Positions 46,646 through 54,700 of a stretch of DNA of 64,000 nt are shown here, one piece after another. Below the pieces are notes generated by a model. The model was not told the origin of the DNA and did no database searches. It saw only the letters and a list, made by a program, of their open reading frames with translations. The stretch lies in the NCBI GenBank assembly GCA_022614855.1, contig JAKEHU010000019.1, positions 38,914-102,913 on the forward strand, given 5' to 3'. Position 1 is the stretch's first letter. Every line of letters begins with the position of its first letter. Origin of the DNA: Chlamydiota bacterium. Lineage in GTDB: Bacteria; Chlamydiota; Chlamydiia; Chlamydiales; Rhabdochlamydiaceae. The position numbers and the translations under genes are program-made.

Positions 46646-48161
46646 AATTCATTTCTAAATTAAGGATTTTAGGTTTCGCATAGCATAACCCAATTCGCTT
46701 TTTTTTCTCTAATTTTTCCCATTCTTGGACGAACGAATTCACATTGTCAAAATGAAGTCTTTCTATTTCGCTCTCTAGTTTAATTTTTTTTAGTAAAAGG
46801 CCATTTAAAGGGGCGTATTTTTCCCAATTTCCTGAACCTAGAGATAGCTGCCAGCCAAAGAGGTTGTTGCTAATTTTGATTAAATTAGAACCATTTTCTT
46901 CATCCGTTCCTAAGTTGAAAAAAAATCCATAGGATTTGGTCGACTCTACAGCCTCAACAGCCTTCGATAAGTTAAAAAAATCTTGAAAGACCATTTTCTC
47001 ATGAAGAAGTAGGAGATAGGGAGAGGAGATCTTTTCTTTTAAAGTCTCTAGTAGAAAATTTTTTAAATTTTTCTTTTCCTGAAATAGGAATTCTACATTG
47101 GGAAATTTCTGCTGGATGGAGGAAAAGAATTGGTTTTGGTATTCATCTCGAGATGGAAAAAGAACAAAAATATGCGATTTTTTGTGAGAAAATTTCTCAA
47201 TGGAGTCCAAGAGATGAAGGAGGTAAAAAGGGTCGCTTGCAAAAATCAAAAAATTGGCTTCATGGGTGGGAAGATTTATAAAAAGATCCCGTTTTTTAAC
47301 TTTGGCATAGGGTTTTGCCTTTCGAATGGCATTTGTGCATTCCTGTTGAAATTGAAAATGGATTTTATGGTCGCTAAGGGGGTTGGTTCGATTATAGAGG
47401 TAGAGGATGTCTTTTATGAATGCAGTGTGTTTGCGAGACATTTCAAGAAGAGGAAACATGACGGCAAGATCGCCTGCCATGGGAAAAAATCTTCCTCGAT
47501 AGATAAAATCCTTTAATTTTATCTTTTTGAATAGTCCCACATAAAAGCTTCGAAGGTGGCTTGCTACCCATTCTTTTTTTCTAAACTGGTTATTGCGAAT
47601 GACGCTTTTGGAGAATTTTTTGCAACTTACCGGCTTTTGGGTAAAATCGGGATAATTGAGAAAATTTCCATACGTTACCCAGACATCGCGGCTAGAGTAA
47701 ATTTTATTTAATTTGGTCAAAACATATTCATGTGCTAGATAATCATCTCCATCTACTAAAACCACAATTTCTCGATCATCACAACTGTGAACTGCTCGGT
47801 AGATATTGGCAAGGGCGCCTAAGTTTTCTTCATTTCGAATGAGTATCGCCCTTTGCTGCAGACCTGATTCTCTGATCAAACGAGAGGCTTTTTCATAAGT
47901 ATCGTCCGTAGAATGGTCGTCTATGTAAATCAAACGAAAGTTTTTATATTTTTGTTGCAAAACAGACTGGAGGTTTTTTTCCACATAGCTACTATTGTTA
48001 AAAGAGGGGATGATGACGACAAAGGATTTATCTTGGGATACTCTGTTTTTTTCCCTTGCATTTTTCCTTTTAACTGGATGAAAAAAAGTGAGTCCGATAA
48101 ATAGAGCTGTGAGGGATGCGATCGCTAAAACAGCGGGTTTAAAGGAGAGATATCGCCTCAT
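46638..48161 (-). CDS. Membrane-anchored family 2 glycosyltransferase, probably with two GT-like domains
   Basis: A hydrophobic segment (AVLAIASLTALFIGLTFFHP) at residues 10-30 is followed by a GT-A domain with FVVIIPSFNNSSYVEKNLQS, LIYIDDHSTDDTYEKASRLI, RNEENLGALANIYRAVHSCD and VLVDGDDYLAHEYV (the DxD metal site). From about residue 325 a second segment starts ANFLIFASDPFYLLHLLDSI and contains LLLLHEKMVFQDF; it has the rhythm of a second GT-A fold but no clear metal site. At 507 residues it is longer than a single-domain GT2. It is the first gene of a leftward GT-yhhQ-tgt operon; the glycan it makes is unknown. Confidence 0.82.
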   Translation of the reverse strand: MRRYLSFKPAVLAIASLTALFIGLTFFHPVKRKNAREKNRVSQDKSFVVIIPSFNNSSYVEKNLQSVLQQKYKNFRLIYIDDHSTDDTYEKASRLIRESGLQQRAILIRNEENLGALANIYRAVHSCDDREIVVLVDGDDYLAHEYVLTKLNKIYSSRDVWVTYGNFLNYPDFTQKPVSCKKFSKSVIRNNQFRKKEWVASHLRSFYVGLFKKIKLKDFIYRGRFFPMAGDLAVMFPLLEMSRKHTAFIKDILYLYNRTNPLSDHKIHFQFQQECTNAIRKAKPYAKVKKRDLFINLPTHEANFLIFASDPFYLLHLLDSIEKFSHKKSHIFVLFPSRDEYQNQFFSSIQQKFPNVEFLFQEKKNLKNFLLETLKEKISSPYLLLLHEKMVFQDFFNLSKAVEAVESTKSYGFFFNLGTDEENGSNLIKISNNLFGWQLSLGSGNWEKYAPLNGLLLKKIKLESEIERLHFDNVNSFVQEWEKLEKKKRIGLCYAKPKILNLEMNCE

Positions 48162-48231
48162 GTTTCTTTACTTTTTTTATCTGTCATTTACAATATACCC
48201 GAGTAAACTGAAAAATTGATTTTAAAAAGAA

Positions 48232-48864
48232 ATGGAATTTTCTGACATTTTAAATTTTTTAATTTCTCTTATCGTCATTTGTAATCCCCTTGCTTGCCTA
48301 CCTGTCCTGTTGGCGCTTTCTGAAGGAAGATCCTTAGAAGAAAAAAAGCGAACAGGAGTTGTGGCAGCTTTTGCAGTTTGTATCATTTTTTTAGTGATCA
48401 TCTGGGTGGGGAAACCACTTTTGAATTTTTTGGCAATTCGCATTCCTGCCTTTCAAGTAGCAGGAAGTGTTATTTTATTTCTCTTAGCCCTTTCCATGCT
48501 CAATGCCAGGACGAGCAGGATCAAACATGCAGCTGAAGACCATGAAGAGGTGATGCAAAAAGAATCGATTGCCATTGTCCCTCTTGCTATGCCTCTGATG
48601 GCAGGCCCAGGAGCTATTAGCTTGATTTTGGTCACAACAGGCAATTTTCCCTCAATGACAGACCATTTCTACCTTTCTTTTATCGCTCTTTTTGTCGGGG
48701 GTTTAATGGGGATCATTTTGTATTTTTCCACCAATCTGGAAAGAGTGCTTGGCGTCACAGGAATCAATGTGATCAATAGATTTGCAGGACTTGTTTTGGC
48801 GGCCATGTCTGTAGAGATCTTTGCAAGGGGAATTACCGGTCTTTTTCCCTTCCTTACAAAGTAA
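48232..48864 (+). CDS. MarC-family integral membrane protein
   Basis: The 210-residue protein has the six-helix MarC/UPF0056 pattern, with NPLACLPVLLALSEGRSLEE early on, MPLMAGPGAISLILVTTGNF in the middle and INVINRFAGLVLAAMSVEIF at the end. Its activity is not established; MarC was first linked to multiple antibiotic resistance, later disputed. It is a single gene between the divergent glycosyltransferase (70-base gap) and a convergent unknown gene 8 bases away. A conserved MarC homologue occurs in other chlamydiae. Confidence 0.88.
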   Translation: MEFSDILNFLISLIVICNPLACLPVLLALSEGRSLEEKKRTGVVAAFAVCIIFLVIIWVGKPLLNFLAIRIPAFQVAGSVILFLLALSMLNARTSRIKHAAEDHEEVMQKESIAIVPLAMPLMAGPGAISLILVTTGNFPSMTDHFYLSFIALFVGGLMGIILYFSTNLERVLGVTGINVINRFAGLVLAAMSVEIFARGITGLFPFLTK

Positions 48865-48871
48865 TATTTCT

Positions 48872-49645
48872 TCAATCGATGTTGAGTTCAGCTAATTTTT
48901 GATCGATAGCTGTTTTGATCTTTGTTTGCATTTCATCAGAAAGGTAGATTATCTCTATCTTTTTCCATCCACGAAGATCGACATCGAGTTCTTCTCCCTT
49001 TAAATATACTGGATATTGTTGATCATCCATCTTGCATAGATCGAGTTTAAAAATCGGATAATATCCAGATGATCTACCATAGCGAAAAGATTTAGAGTAA
49101 TTCCAAGTTCTTCCATTTTTATCGGGGAGGGAGGCAGCAAGTTGAGTAGTGGGCTTGCTTGGAACATCTTTTGTTTCAATATGATGGTTATTTTTAAATA
49201 CATTTGGATTGATGTTATTAATATTTTCTACAATTCCCTCGACGACATCAGAAATTGGAGCAGGGACCATCTGAATATCTTTGTTTGTTCTAAAATAGAT
49301 TTTGCCAATGAGGGCTAAAAGAGGAGGAACGATCAATAAATAAGAGATAGCTGCAAAGGCTTTTTTTATTATTGGTTCTTCTCTATAAACCGTTTTGACA
49401 AAGGTAGATTTGATATTTGTAAGATTTTTTTTATCCTTTTCATTGAGGTAGTCAATGGTTTCTTTTTGGATAACAACAGCTTTTTTTGGAGAAAGGATCC
49501 CCAGGTAAGCCTCACAGAATTGTCCTATTTTTTCTAATGGAGTAGAAGATAGAGCGTAGCCTTCTAGAGGAATGAAGAAGGGAAGAGGTTGCATCCAGAT
49601 GTCATTAGGACAGGAATCTATAGCTGATAAAAAACCTTTATGCAT
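48872..49645 (-). CDS. Unknown single-pass membrane protein
   Basis: I do not recognise this 257-residue protein. Residues 1-100 are polar, with a basic helix (AVVIQKETIDYLNEKDKKNL). A hydrophobic segment (AFAAISYLLIVPPLLALIGK) spans about residues 113-133, and the C-terminal 120 residues look soluble, with tyrosine-rich RTWNYSKSFRYGRSSGYYPI and the acidic end KTAIDQKLAELNID. I use the ATG at 49645 rather than a TTG at 49648. The 98 bases between it and hsp20 hold no gene or clear signal. It does not share the anchor module of the arrays. Confidence 0.7.
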   Translation of the reverse strand: MHKGFLSAIDSCPNDIWMQPLPFFIPLEGYALSSTPLEKIGQFCEAYLGILSPKKAVVIQKETIDYLNEKDKKNLTNIKSTFVKTVYREEPIIKKAFAAISYLLIVPPLLALIGKIYFRTNKDIQMVPAPISDVVEGIVENINNINPNVFKNNHHIETKDVPSKPTTQLAASLPDKNGRTWNYSKSFRYGRSSGYYPIFKLDLCKMDDQQYPVYLKGEELDVDLRGWKKIEIIYLSDEMQTKIKTAIDQKLAELNID

Positions 49646-49743
49646 CAATTTCTCTGTGAGTTTTTAAGAGAAATAGTTTACGGATATAGATAATTTAATT
49701 CAACCTCCCACAAGTCTTTCAAACAGAAGGGACTAGGATATTA

Positions 49744-50178
49744 TCAACCAGGTTTGATGGGGATTTTTTTAGTGGGGCCTTTTTTTGCTTTTAGAAAGGT
49801 AATTTTGATCACTCCGTTTTTGCAGGTCGCTTCTGGTTCTTTAGACTCTTCAATATCTCCGGGAACTGCAACTCGATAAGAAAATGTGCTCATTGCTTTT
49901 CTATAAAACTTTTTCTTTTTGTCTTCGGTTTCTTCTCTTTTTTCAGCCTTGATCCAAAGGACTCCTTTGTCAAAGGTCATCTCAATTTCTTCAGGTTTAA
50001 TTCCTGGGATTGCCGCTTCTATGTAGACATGGGCATCATCTTCTGAGACGCTAAGGCCTGACGGACTTGAAAATTCCTGCAGATCCCAATCATCTTCATT
50101 TTCAAATGGAGAAAAAGGGAATCTAAGTCTTGGAAATGACCAAAAAGAGCGAGGAACAATTTTTTTATTTTCACCCAT
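49744..50178 (-). CDS. Small heat-shock protein (Hsp20 family)
   Basis: Hsp20 proteins are ATP-independent chaperones. The 144-residue protein has a short variable N-terminus and an alpha-crystallin domain from VSEDDAHVYIEAAIPGIKPE through FDKGVLWIKAEKREE to CKNGVIKITFLKAK. The IPI-type C-terminal motif appears as KIPIKPG. GGAGG lies 7 bases before the ATG, a very good ribosome site, unlike most genes here. Only 33 bases separate it from the kinase-like array; a TATAAT-like box lies there (50194-50202 region), so it may have its own promoter. No CIRCE element is visible. Confidence 0.93.
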   Translation of the reverse strand: MGENKKIVPRSFWSFPRLRFPFSPFENEDDWDLQEFSSPSGLSVSEDDAHVYIEAAIPGIKPEEIEMTFDKGVLWIKAEKREETEDKKKKFYRKAMSTFSYRVAVPGDIEESKEPEATCKNGVIKITFLKAKKGPTKKIPIKPG

Positions 50179-50211
50179 AGCAATACCTCCACCAATAATT
50201 ATAAAAATTTT

Positions 50212-51189
50212 TCAAGAAGAAAGTAAATCAGAAATTGACTGGTTGAGGAAAGAGGTCAGCTCAGGGGCATGAGAGCGGATCCATTTTTTTAACCGAATTG
50301 TTTCAAAGAGGAGTTCTCTCTTGTAAATTACAGGTCTTTTCATAAATTCATCTCTTTCAAAGGAGCCAAGATCGATTTCTATTGCTTTTTCGTCGATAAA
50401 GCCAAAATTGCTTTTTATGGTAGGGTCTCGATTGCGAATGCCGATTTTGGATCTAAAGCTGATGAGCTCCAAAAGAGAATGGAGACATCTCTTTGCTCGA
50501 TCAACTTCTCCTGCTCGCACTAGTTTTTTTATTGTTGGATAGGCTAAAGAGACCTTTTTTTGTAGGGCAAACTCTGTCTGATCAAGGTCAATGAAATGGG
50601 CAATGCCAATGCGATCGACAATTTTGAGAGGTTTATTGAAGAGGTTGGGCGTTTTATTTAAATGGAGGAAACATAGGCCGGTTTGTTCTTTTAGAAAATC
50701 GTTTGCAATTTTGAAGCTCTGAAAGGTGCCATGGAGGCGCTTCTCTTTTTGACGAATGATTTTTTGTCGAATTGGCTCCAAAAAAAAGGGGAGAGGAATG
50801 AATTTTAGCCAGCTTTTTGGGCGCATGTGGTGGTGTTTAAAAAATTTGATCACCCAAGTTTTATCTGCGGAAACAAAGGAGTAGCATTGGCCCCCCTTGC
50901 CAAGAAAATAAAATGGTTGGTCTAGAATGGTTTGCAGTTCAGGTAGGTTTTCTTTTTCCACTTCCCAAGAGGGACTTACATTTAAGCTGGATTGAATTTT
51001 ATGGATTTGAAAGCCTTTAGTTTGAAAATGGCAAAACCGTTCAACAGCAATGAATGCAAAGATAAATAGAAAAAGTTTAAGAGGGCATTTAAAAATTCCT
51101 CCTAGGAGATTTTTGGAGCTTTTCGGAATAATTGATGCCGCTCTCTTCGGCCATATGCAGCTTCGCATATTGTCCTCATCTAACAGCAT
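50212..51189 (-). CDS. Kinase-like membrane-anchored protein, paralogue A (start within a repeat)
   Basis: The body holds a glycine-rich stretch FYFLGKGGQCYSFVSA, WVIKFFKHHH with a lysine in the VAIK-like position, HLNKTPNLF, and near the end RNRDPTIKSNFGFI and KAIEIDLGSF. These match the six-gene family consensus. The first 36 residues (MLLDEDNMRSCIWPKRAASI and on) are encoded by the fold-back element at 51081-51246 and have no counterpart in the paralogues, whose N-terminus corresponds to LKLFLFIFAFIAVERFCHFQ. GAGGAA lies 7 bases before the ATG at 51189, also within the element. The last 60 residues are a charged helical tail. Confidence 0.75.
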   Translation of the reverse strand: MLLDEDNMRSCIWPKRAASIIPKSSKNLLGGIFKCPLKLFLFIFAFIAVERFCHFQTKGFQIHKIQSSLNVSPSWEVEKENLPELQTILDQPFYFLGKGGQCYSFVSADKTWVIKFFKHHHMRPKSWLKFIPLPFFLEPIRQKIIRQKEKRLHGTFQSFKIANDFLKEQTGLCFLHLNKTPNLFNKPLKIVDRIGIAHFIDLDQTEFALQKKVSLAYPTIKKLVRAGEVDRAKRCLHSLLELISFRSKIGIRNRDPTIKSNFGFIDEKAIEIDLGSFERDEFMKRPVIYKRELLFETIRLKKWIRSHAPELTSFLNQSISDLLSS

Positions 51190-51246
51190 CAATTTTCCTC
51201 GAAAATCTCTCAAAATTCTCTATGAGATTAATTTTTAAATACCCTC
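51081..51246. repeat. 166-bp fold-back element covering the 5' end of kinase-like gene A
   Basis: The ends are GAGGGCATTTAAAAATT and AATTTTTAAATACCCTC. The arms continue to pair (AATTGATGC with GCATCAATT) to a central palindrome CATATGCAGCTTCGCATAT at 51152-51170. That core is shared with the element at 10606-10776. The right end falls on the stop codon of paralogue B. On the minus strand it supplies a ribosome site and ATG in frame with gene A. Confidence 0.85.
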
Positions 51247-52136
51247 TAGATCTTTTTTGATAAAGTATTTTGGAGATGGTTGACCAAATAATCATGCAAT
51301 TCTGGAGAATGTACTAAAAGCCATTCTTTTAATTCTATCGTTTCGTAAAAAAGTTCTCTTTTTATGGCAGATTCTGAATTGATGAAGGGGTTTTTATAAA
51401 AAGAGCCCACATCGAGTTCGATGGGTTGTTCATTGACAAGACCAATATTCCTGATGATTACAGGATCGCAATTGACAATTCCCTTTTTGCTTCGCAGGAT
51501 GATTATTTCAAACAAATGGTCAATGATCGATTTTGCTTTTTCGATTTGGTGGTTTTTCACATAGAAAAGAAGTTCTGAACAAAATAAATTGGCCTTTTTT
51601 TGCAAGACAAAGGAGGTCTGGTTTAGATCAATTTCATGAGAAATGTGAATTTTATCGACTAAGGTGATTTTGGGATAGGCTCCACTTAGAGTTTTATTTA
51701 AATGGAGAAAGAAGGTCTGTGTCTGCGACTGCAAATCTTCATAGGCGATTTTCAAACTTTGAAAAATGAATTCCATCTTTTCGATTCGCTCCTTAATGAT
51801 CTGATTTTTCCAACTTTTAGGGAGAGGGGCCTTTGCCAAAATTGTGTTGTTTGGACACATGTGGTAGTGTTTAAAAAATTTTAAAACTGTCTCTCCATCT
51901 TCTCCTAAGAAAGCATAACATTGAACTCCGCTACCTAGAAAATAAAATTTCTGGTGCAAACATTTATCGACAAATTCCCGATTTTCCTTAGAAAGGGGAG
52001 CGATATTCCACTTTTCGGAATAGGGAATTTCAGAGTAGATCTTTTGCGTGCTGAATCCGGCGGTTTGCATACGACAAAATTTTTCCGTAGCAAAAAAAAG
52101 AGTGGGGATAAGGAGAAATTTAGCCCATTTATTCAT
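51246..52136 (-). CDS. Kinase-like membrane-anchored protein, paralogue B
   Basis: At 296 residues this copy has a short hydrophobic N-terminus (WAKFLLIPTLFFATEKFCRM) that may be a signal anchor. It then has FYFLGSGVQCYAFLGEDGET, VLKFFKHYHM, HLNKTLSG, SFVLQKKANLF and the paired motifs NCDPVIIRNIGLV and PIELDVGSF. The second glycine of GKGG is Val here (GSGVQ), so the loop is more divergent than in C or D. Its stop codon is the first base of the fold-back element, 56 bases before gene A's start. No good ribosome site precedes the ATG. Confidence 0.78.
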   Translation of the reverse strand: MNKWAKFLLIPTLFFATEKFCRMQTAGFSTQKIYSEIPYSEKWNIAPLSKENREFVDKCLHQKFYFLGSGVQCYAFLGEDGETVLKFFKHYHMCPNNTILAKAPLPKSWKNQIIKERIEKMEFIFQSLKIAYEDLQSQTQTFFLHLNKTLSGAYPKITLVDKIHISHEIDLNQTSFVLQKKANLFCSELLFYVKNHQIEKAKSIIDHLFEIIILRSKKGIVNCDPVIIRNIGLVNEQPIELDVGSFYKNPFINSESAIKRELFYETIELKEWLLVHSPELHDYLVNHLQNTLSKKI

Positions 52137-52148
52137 AACCAGGAGATT

Positions 52149-53006
52149 TTAATTGATTAAAGAGGTTGTTTGCAAATGGTCATATAGTTCGGGATTGAGC
52201 TCTTCAAGCCAAAGACCAAATCTTTTTAAAATTTTTGGTAGCATTTCCCTGTATTGTAAAGCCCTTGGATCGATCTTTAGCCTTCCTACATCAATGATAA
52301 TGGGATTTTGGTCGACCACCCCAACATTGCGATGGACAGAGGGGTCTTCATCAAAAATCTCCATTTTAGACCGTTTAATGAGAAGCAGGCAGGTTTTTTC
52401 AATGATTTTTTTAGCTTCATCCAACTTTTCTTCTTGGTTGAGCCTGTAGAGATGATCGCACAGGAGGTCTGCCTTCTTTTGGAGGATAAACTCCATTTTT
52501 GAGAGATCTAGTTTATGGTGGATGCCAATTTTATCTACGATGGTGATATGGGAAGAGAGTAAGGGAGTTTTGTTGAGCTGAACGTAGAGAAGACCTGTTT
52601 CATTTTGCAGCCTCTCAAAAGCAAGTTTATAGCTTTGAAAATCTCGAAGGAGCTTTTTTCCTCTTTTTGCTTGTTGCTTTTCCTTTAATGAAGATAAGAA
52701 GGGGAGAGAAAAAATCGGAAAGGGTCTTCTTAGGTGATATTTAAAAAATTTAATCACATAGCGTCCATCTTCTGAAAGAAAAACAAAACACTGTCCTCCT
52801 GATTTTAGATAGGTAAACTTCTTATTATTGATCATATTTTCTACAGCTTTCATCTGCATGGGATCGATATTTATCTCCCAGTGGGGATCATGAGGCAAAG
52901 AAGAGGAGATGCGGCTGATGGAAAAACCGTCGGTTTTTTCCTCACAAAATCGAGGAAGAAAATAGAGGGCAGTAGCCAGAACTAGAAATTTAAATACCTT
53001 TTTCAT
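52149..53006 (-). CDS. Kinase-like membrane-anchored protein, paralogue C
   Basis: This 285-residue member has an N-terminal hydrophobic segment (VFKFLVLATALYFLPRFCEE), FTYLKSGGQCFVFLSEDGRY, VIKFFKYHLR, a helical block FQSYKLAFERLQNETGLLYV, ITIVDKIGIHHKLDL and EFILQKKADLL. The final pair is DEDPSVHRNVGVVDQNPIII then DVGRL. The spacing from the invariant Asn to the DxG aspartate is 12 residues, the same as in all six copies. It overlaps paralogue D by 17 bases, and 12 bases separate it from B. Confidence 0.8.
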   Translation of the reverse strand: MKKVFKFLVLATALYFLPRFCEEKTDGFSISRISSSLPHDPHWEINIDPMQMKAVENMINNKKFTYLKSGGQCFVFLSEDGRYVIKFFKYHLRRPFPIFSLPFLSSLKEKQQAKRGKKLLRDFQSYKLAFERLQNETGLLYVQLNKTPLLSSHITIVDKIGIHHKLDLSKMEFILQKKADLLCDHLYRLNQEEKLDEAKKIIEKTCLLLIKRSKMEIFDEDPSVHRNVGVVDQNPIIIDVGRLKIDPRALQYREMLPKILKRFGLWLEELNPELYDHLQTTSLIN

Positions 53007-53865
53007 CTTTTGTCACTTTGTTTAATACCTGTTCCAGTGTAGGGAGAAGGGAAGGGTGGTTTTTTTGCAACCACTGATAAAAGGGAGCGGCAATGCGGAT
53101 GATTTCCCTGCGATAATTTTCCGGTTTCTTCATCTCTTCTTTTTTGCTTAATCTTCCGATATCAATTTTTATGACCTGTCTCTCTACAAATCCACAATTA
53201 GTGCGAATGTTGGGATCGCGGTCGTGATATCCTTTTTTACATCTTGCAAGGAGAAGGTAGATCACCTTTTCAATCGATTCTTTAGCTTGAGAAAGATCTC
53301 CTTCTCGCATGAGTCGATCGATCCTGTCATAGACAAGTTCTGCCTTTCTCTGGACAGCAAAATTCATCGAATCTAGAGGAATAGTATGAGTAATATGAAG
53401 AGGATCTACAATGGTTAGCTTTTTTTGCAGAGAATTTGTTTGATTTAAGTGAACAAAAATGACTGCGGTTTCCTCTTTTAACTCTTCGAAAGCAGTTTTA
53501 TAGCTAGAATAATCGCGAAAGAGTTTGTCCTCGCGCTGCCAGATTTTCCTTTTCCGAAATCTATCTAAAAAAGAGGGTGAAAATAGCCGTTGTTTGAAAA
53601 ATTTGATCACATATTTTTGGTCCTCACTAAAAAAGATATAGGCTTGACCACCACAGCCAAAATAGTTGTAGGGTTGTGACAGTGCATATTCTAATTCTTC
53701 TTTTTCATCGATTTGTAGAGGACGGGTTTCCCATTTTGGGTCATGGGGTCTGTGACTGCTGATTGCTAGGATGGTAAAACCCTCTGTTTTGATCTCAGCA
53801 AATCTTCCTGCAAATATGGCAAAGGAGACAATGGTGATTTGCTTTAAGAAAAAATCAAAATTCAT
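52990..53865 (-). CDS. Kinase-like membrane-anchored protein, paralogue D
   Basis: The N-terminus (ITIVSFAIFAGRFAEI) is weakly hydrophobic. Then follow YNYFGCGGQAYIFFSEDQKY, VIKFFKQRLF, the SYKTAFEELKEETAVIFVHL helix, LTIVDPLHITHTIPL and NFAVQRKAELV. The end motifs are HDRDPNIRTNCGFV and VIKIDIGRL. This copy is closest to the kinase pattern in the catalytic-loop region because of the HDRDPN string. The 291-residue protein overlaps E by 11 bases. Enzymatic activity is not shown by sequence alone. Confidence 0.8.
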   Translation of the reverse strand: MNFDFFLKQITIVSFAIFAGRFAEIKTEGFTILAISSHRPHDPKWETRPLQIDEKEELEYALSQPYNYFGCGGQAYIFFSEDQKYVIKFFKQRLFSPSFLDRFRKRKIWQREDKLFRDYSSYKTAFEELKEETAVIFVHLNQTNSLQKKLTIVDPLHITHTIPLDSMNFAVQRKAELVYDRIDRLMREGDLSQAKESIEKVIYLLLARCKKGYHDRDPNIRTNCGFVERQVIKIDIGRLSKKEEMKKPENYRREIIRIAAPFYQWLQKNHPSLLPTLEQVLNKVTKDEKGI

Positions 53866-54700
53866 GGAAATTTACAACCGGGTGCATTTCCTTTTGAAAA
53901 TGATTTCCAAGTATAGGAGATAATTCGTTTAACCAATATTGAAATTCTCCCACCTTTTTTTTAATTCCAGAAGAGACATCAGAATGTTGAGAAAAGCGGC
54001 CAATATCGATTTGCATTGGAGTAGACTCAACAAAGCCAAAATTTTTGATGAGATTTGGATCGCTATCGGCAATCCCTTTTTTCATCCGCTTTAAAAGAAG
54101 TCCTGCTAAATCCGTGAGGCACTGTTTTGCTTTTTCTATCTCATTTTTCTCTGTGAGCTCTTTTATTTTATCCTTAGCCAAGATGGCTTTCTTCTGCAGG
54201 ATAAACTGAAAATCATTTAAATCTATTTCATGGCGGACGCCAATTTTATCGAAAATTGTGCACTTTTTTAAGCCAGCCGTTGGAGTTAGATGCAAATAGA
54301 GGAGGCCTGTCTCTTCCTTTAGCTTTTCATAGGCCAAACGATAACTAGAAAAATCGCCTTCTCTTGTCATCTCTTTTTTTTGCACAAGACGAACGATTTT
54401 TTCCTTAGAGAACAATTTGCAGTAAAGGGGAAGACGATATCGGTATTGTTTAAAAAATTTGAGAATGAATTTTTGATCTTTGGAGACAAATACATAACAT
54501 TGAGCCCCTTTTGCCAAATAGTAAAAGGGTTGATCGACCTCTTTTTTCCAAAGATTGCTTTCGTCATCAATGGAAGTTAGCTCGAAATGAGATCGAATTT
54601 TATCAAGGGAAAATCCATCTGTTTGTTTATGGCAAAACCATTCGATACATGGAAGAAGAGAAAGAAAAATGAGCCAGCTAAAAAGTTTTTTTAATTTCAT
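53855..54700 (-). CDS. Kinase-like membrane-anchored protein, paralogue E
   Basis: This 281-residue copy has LFSWLIFLSLLPCIEWFCHK as a signal anchor, FYYLAKGAQCYVFVSKDQKF (the first glycine of the loop is Ala), ILKFFKQYRY, DFSSYRLAYEKLKEETGLLY, CTIFDKIGVRHEIDL and FILQKKAILAK. It ends with ADSDPNLIKNFGFV and PMQIDIGRF. The C-terminal tail after DxG is shorter than in the others. It overlaps F by 23 bases, so all of B-F form one tightly packed operon. Confidence 0.78.
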   Translation of the reverse strand: MKLKKLFSWLIFLSLLPCIEWFCHKQTDGFSLDKIRSHFELTSIDDESNLWKKEVDQPFYYLAKGAQCYVFVSKDQKFILKFFKQYRYRLPLYCKLFSKEKIVRLVQKKEMTREGDFSSYRLAYEKLKEETGLLYLHLTPTAGLKKCTIFDKIGVRHEIDLNDFQFILQKKAILAKDKIKELTEKNEIEKAKQCLTDLAGLLLKRMKKGIADSDPNLIKNFGFVESTPMQIDIGRFSQHSDVSSGIKKKVGEFQYWLNELSPILGNHFQKEMHPVVNFHEF

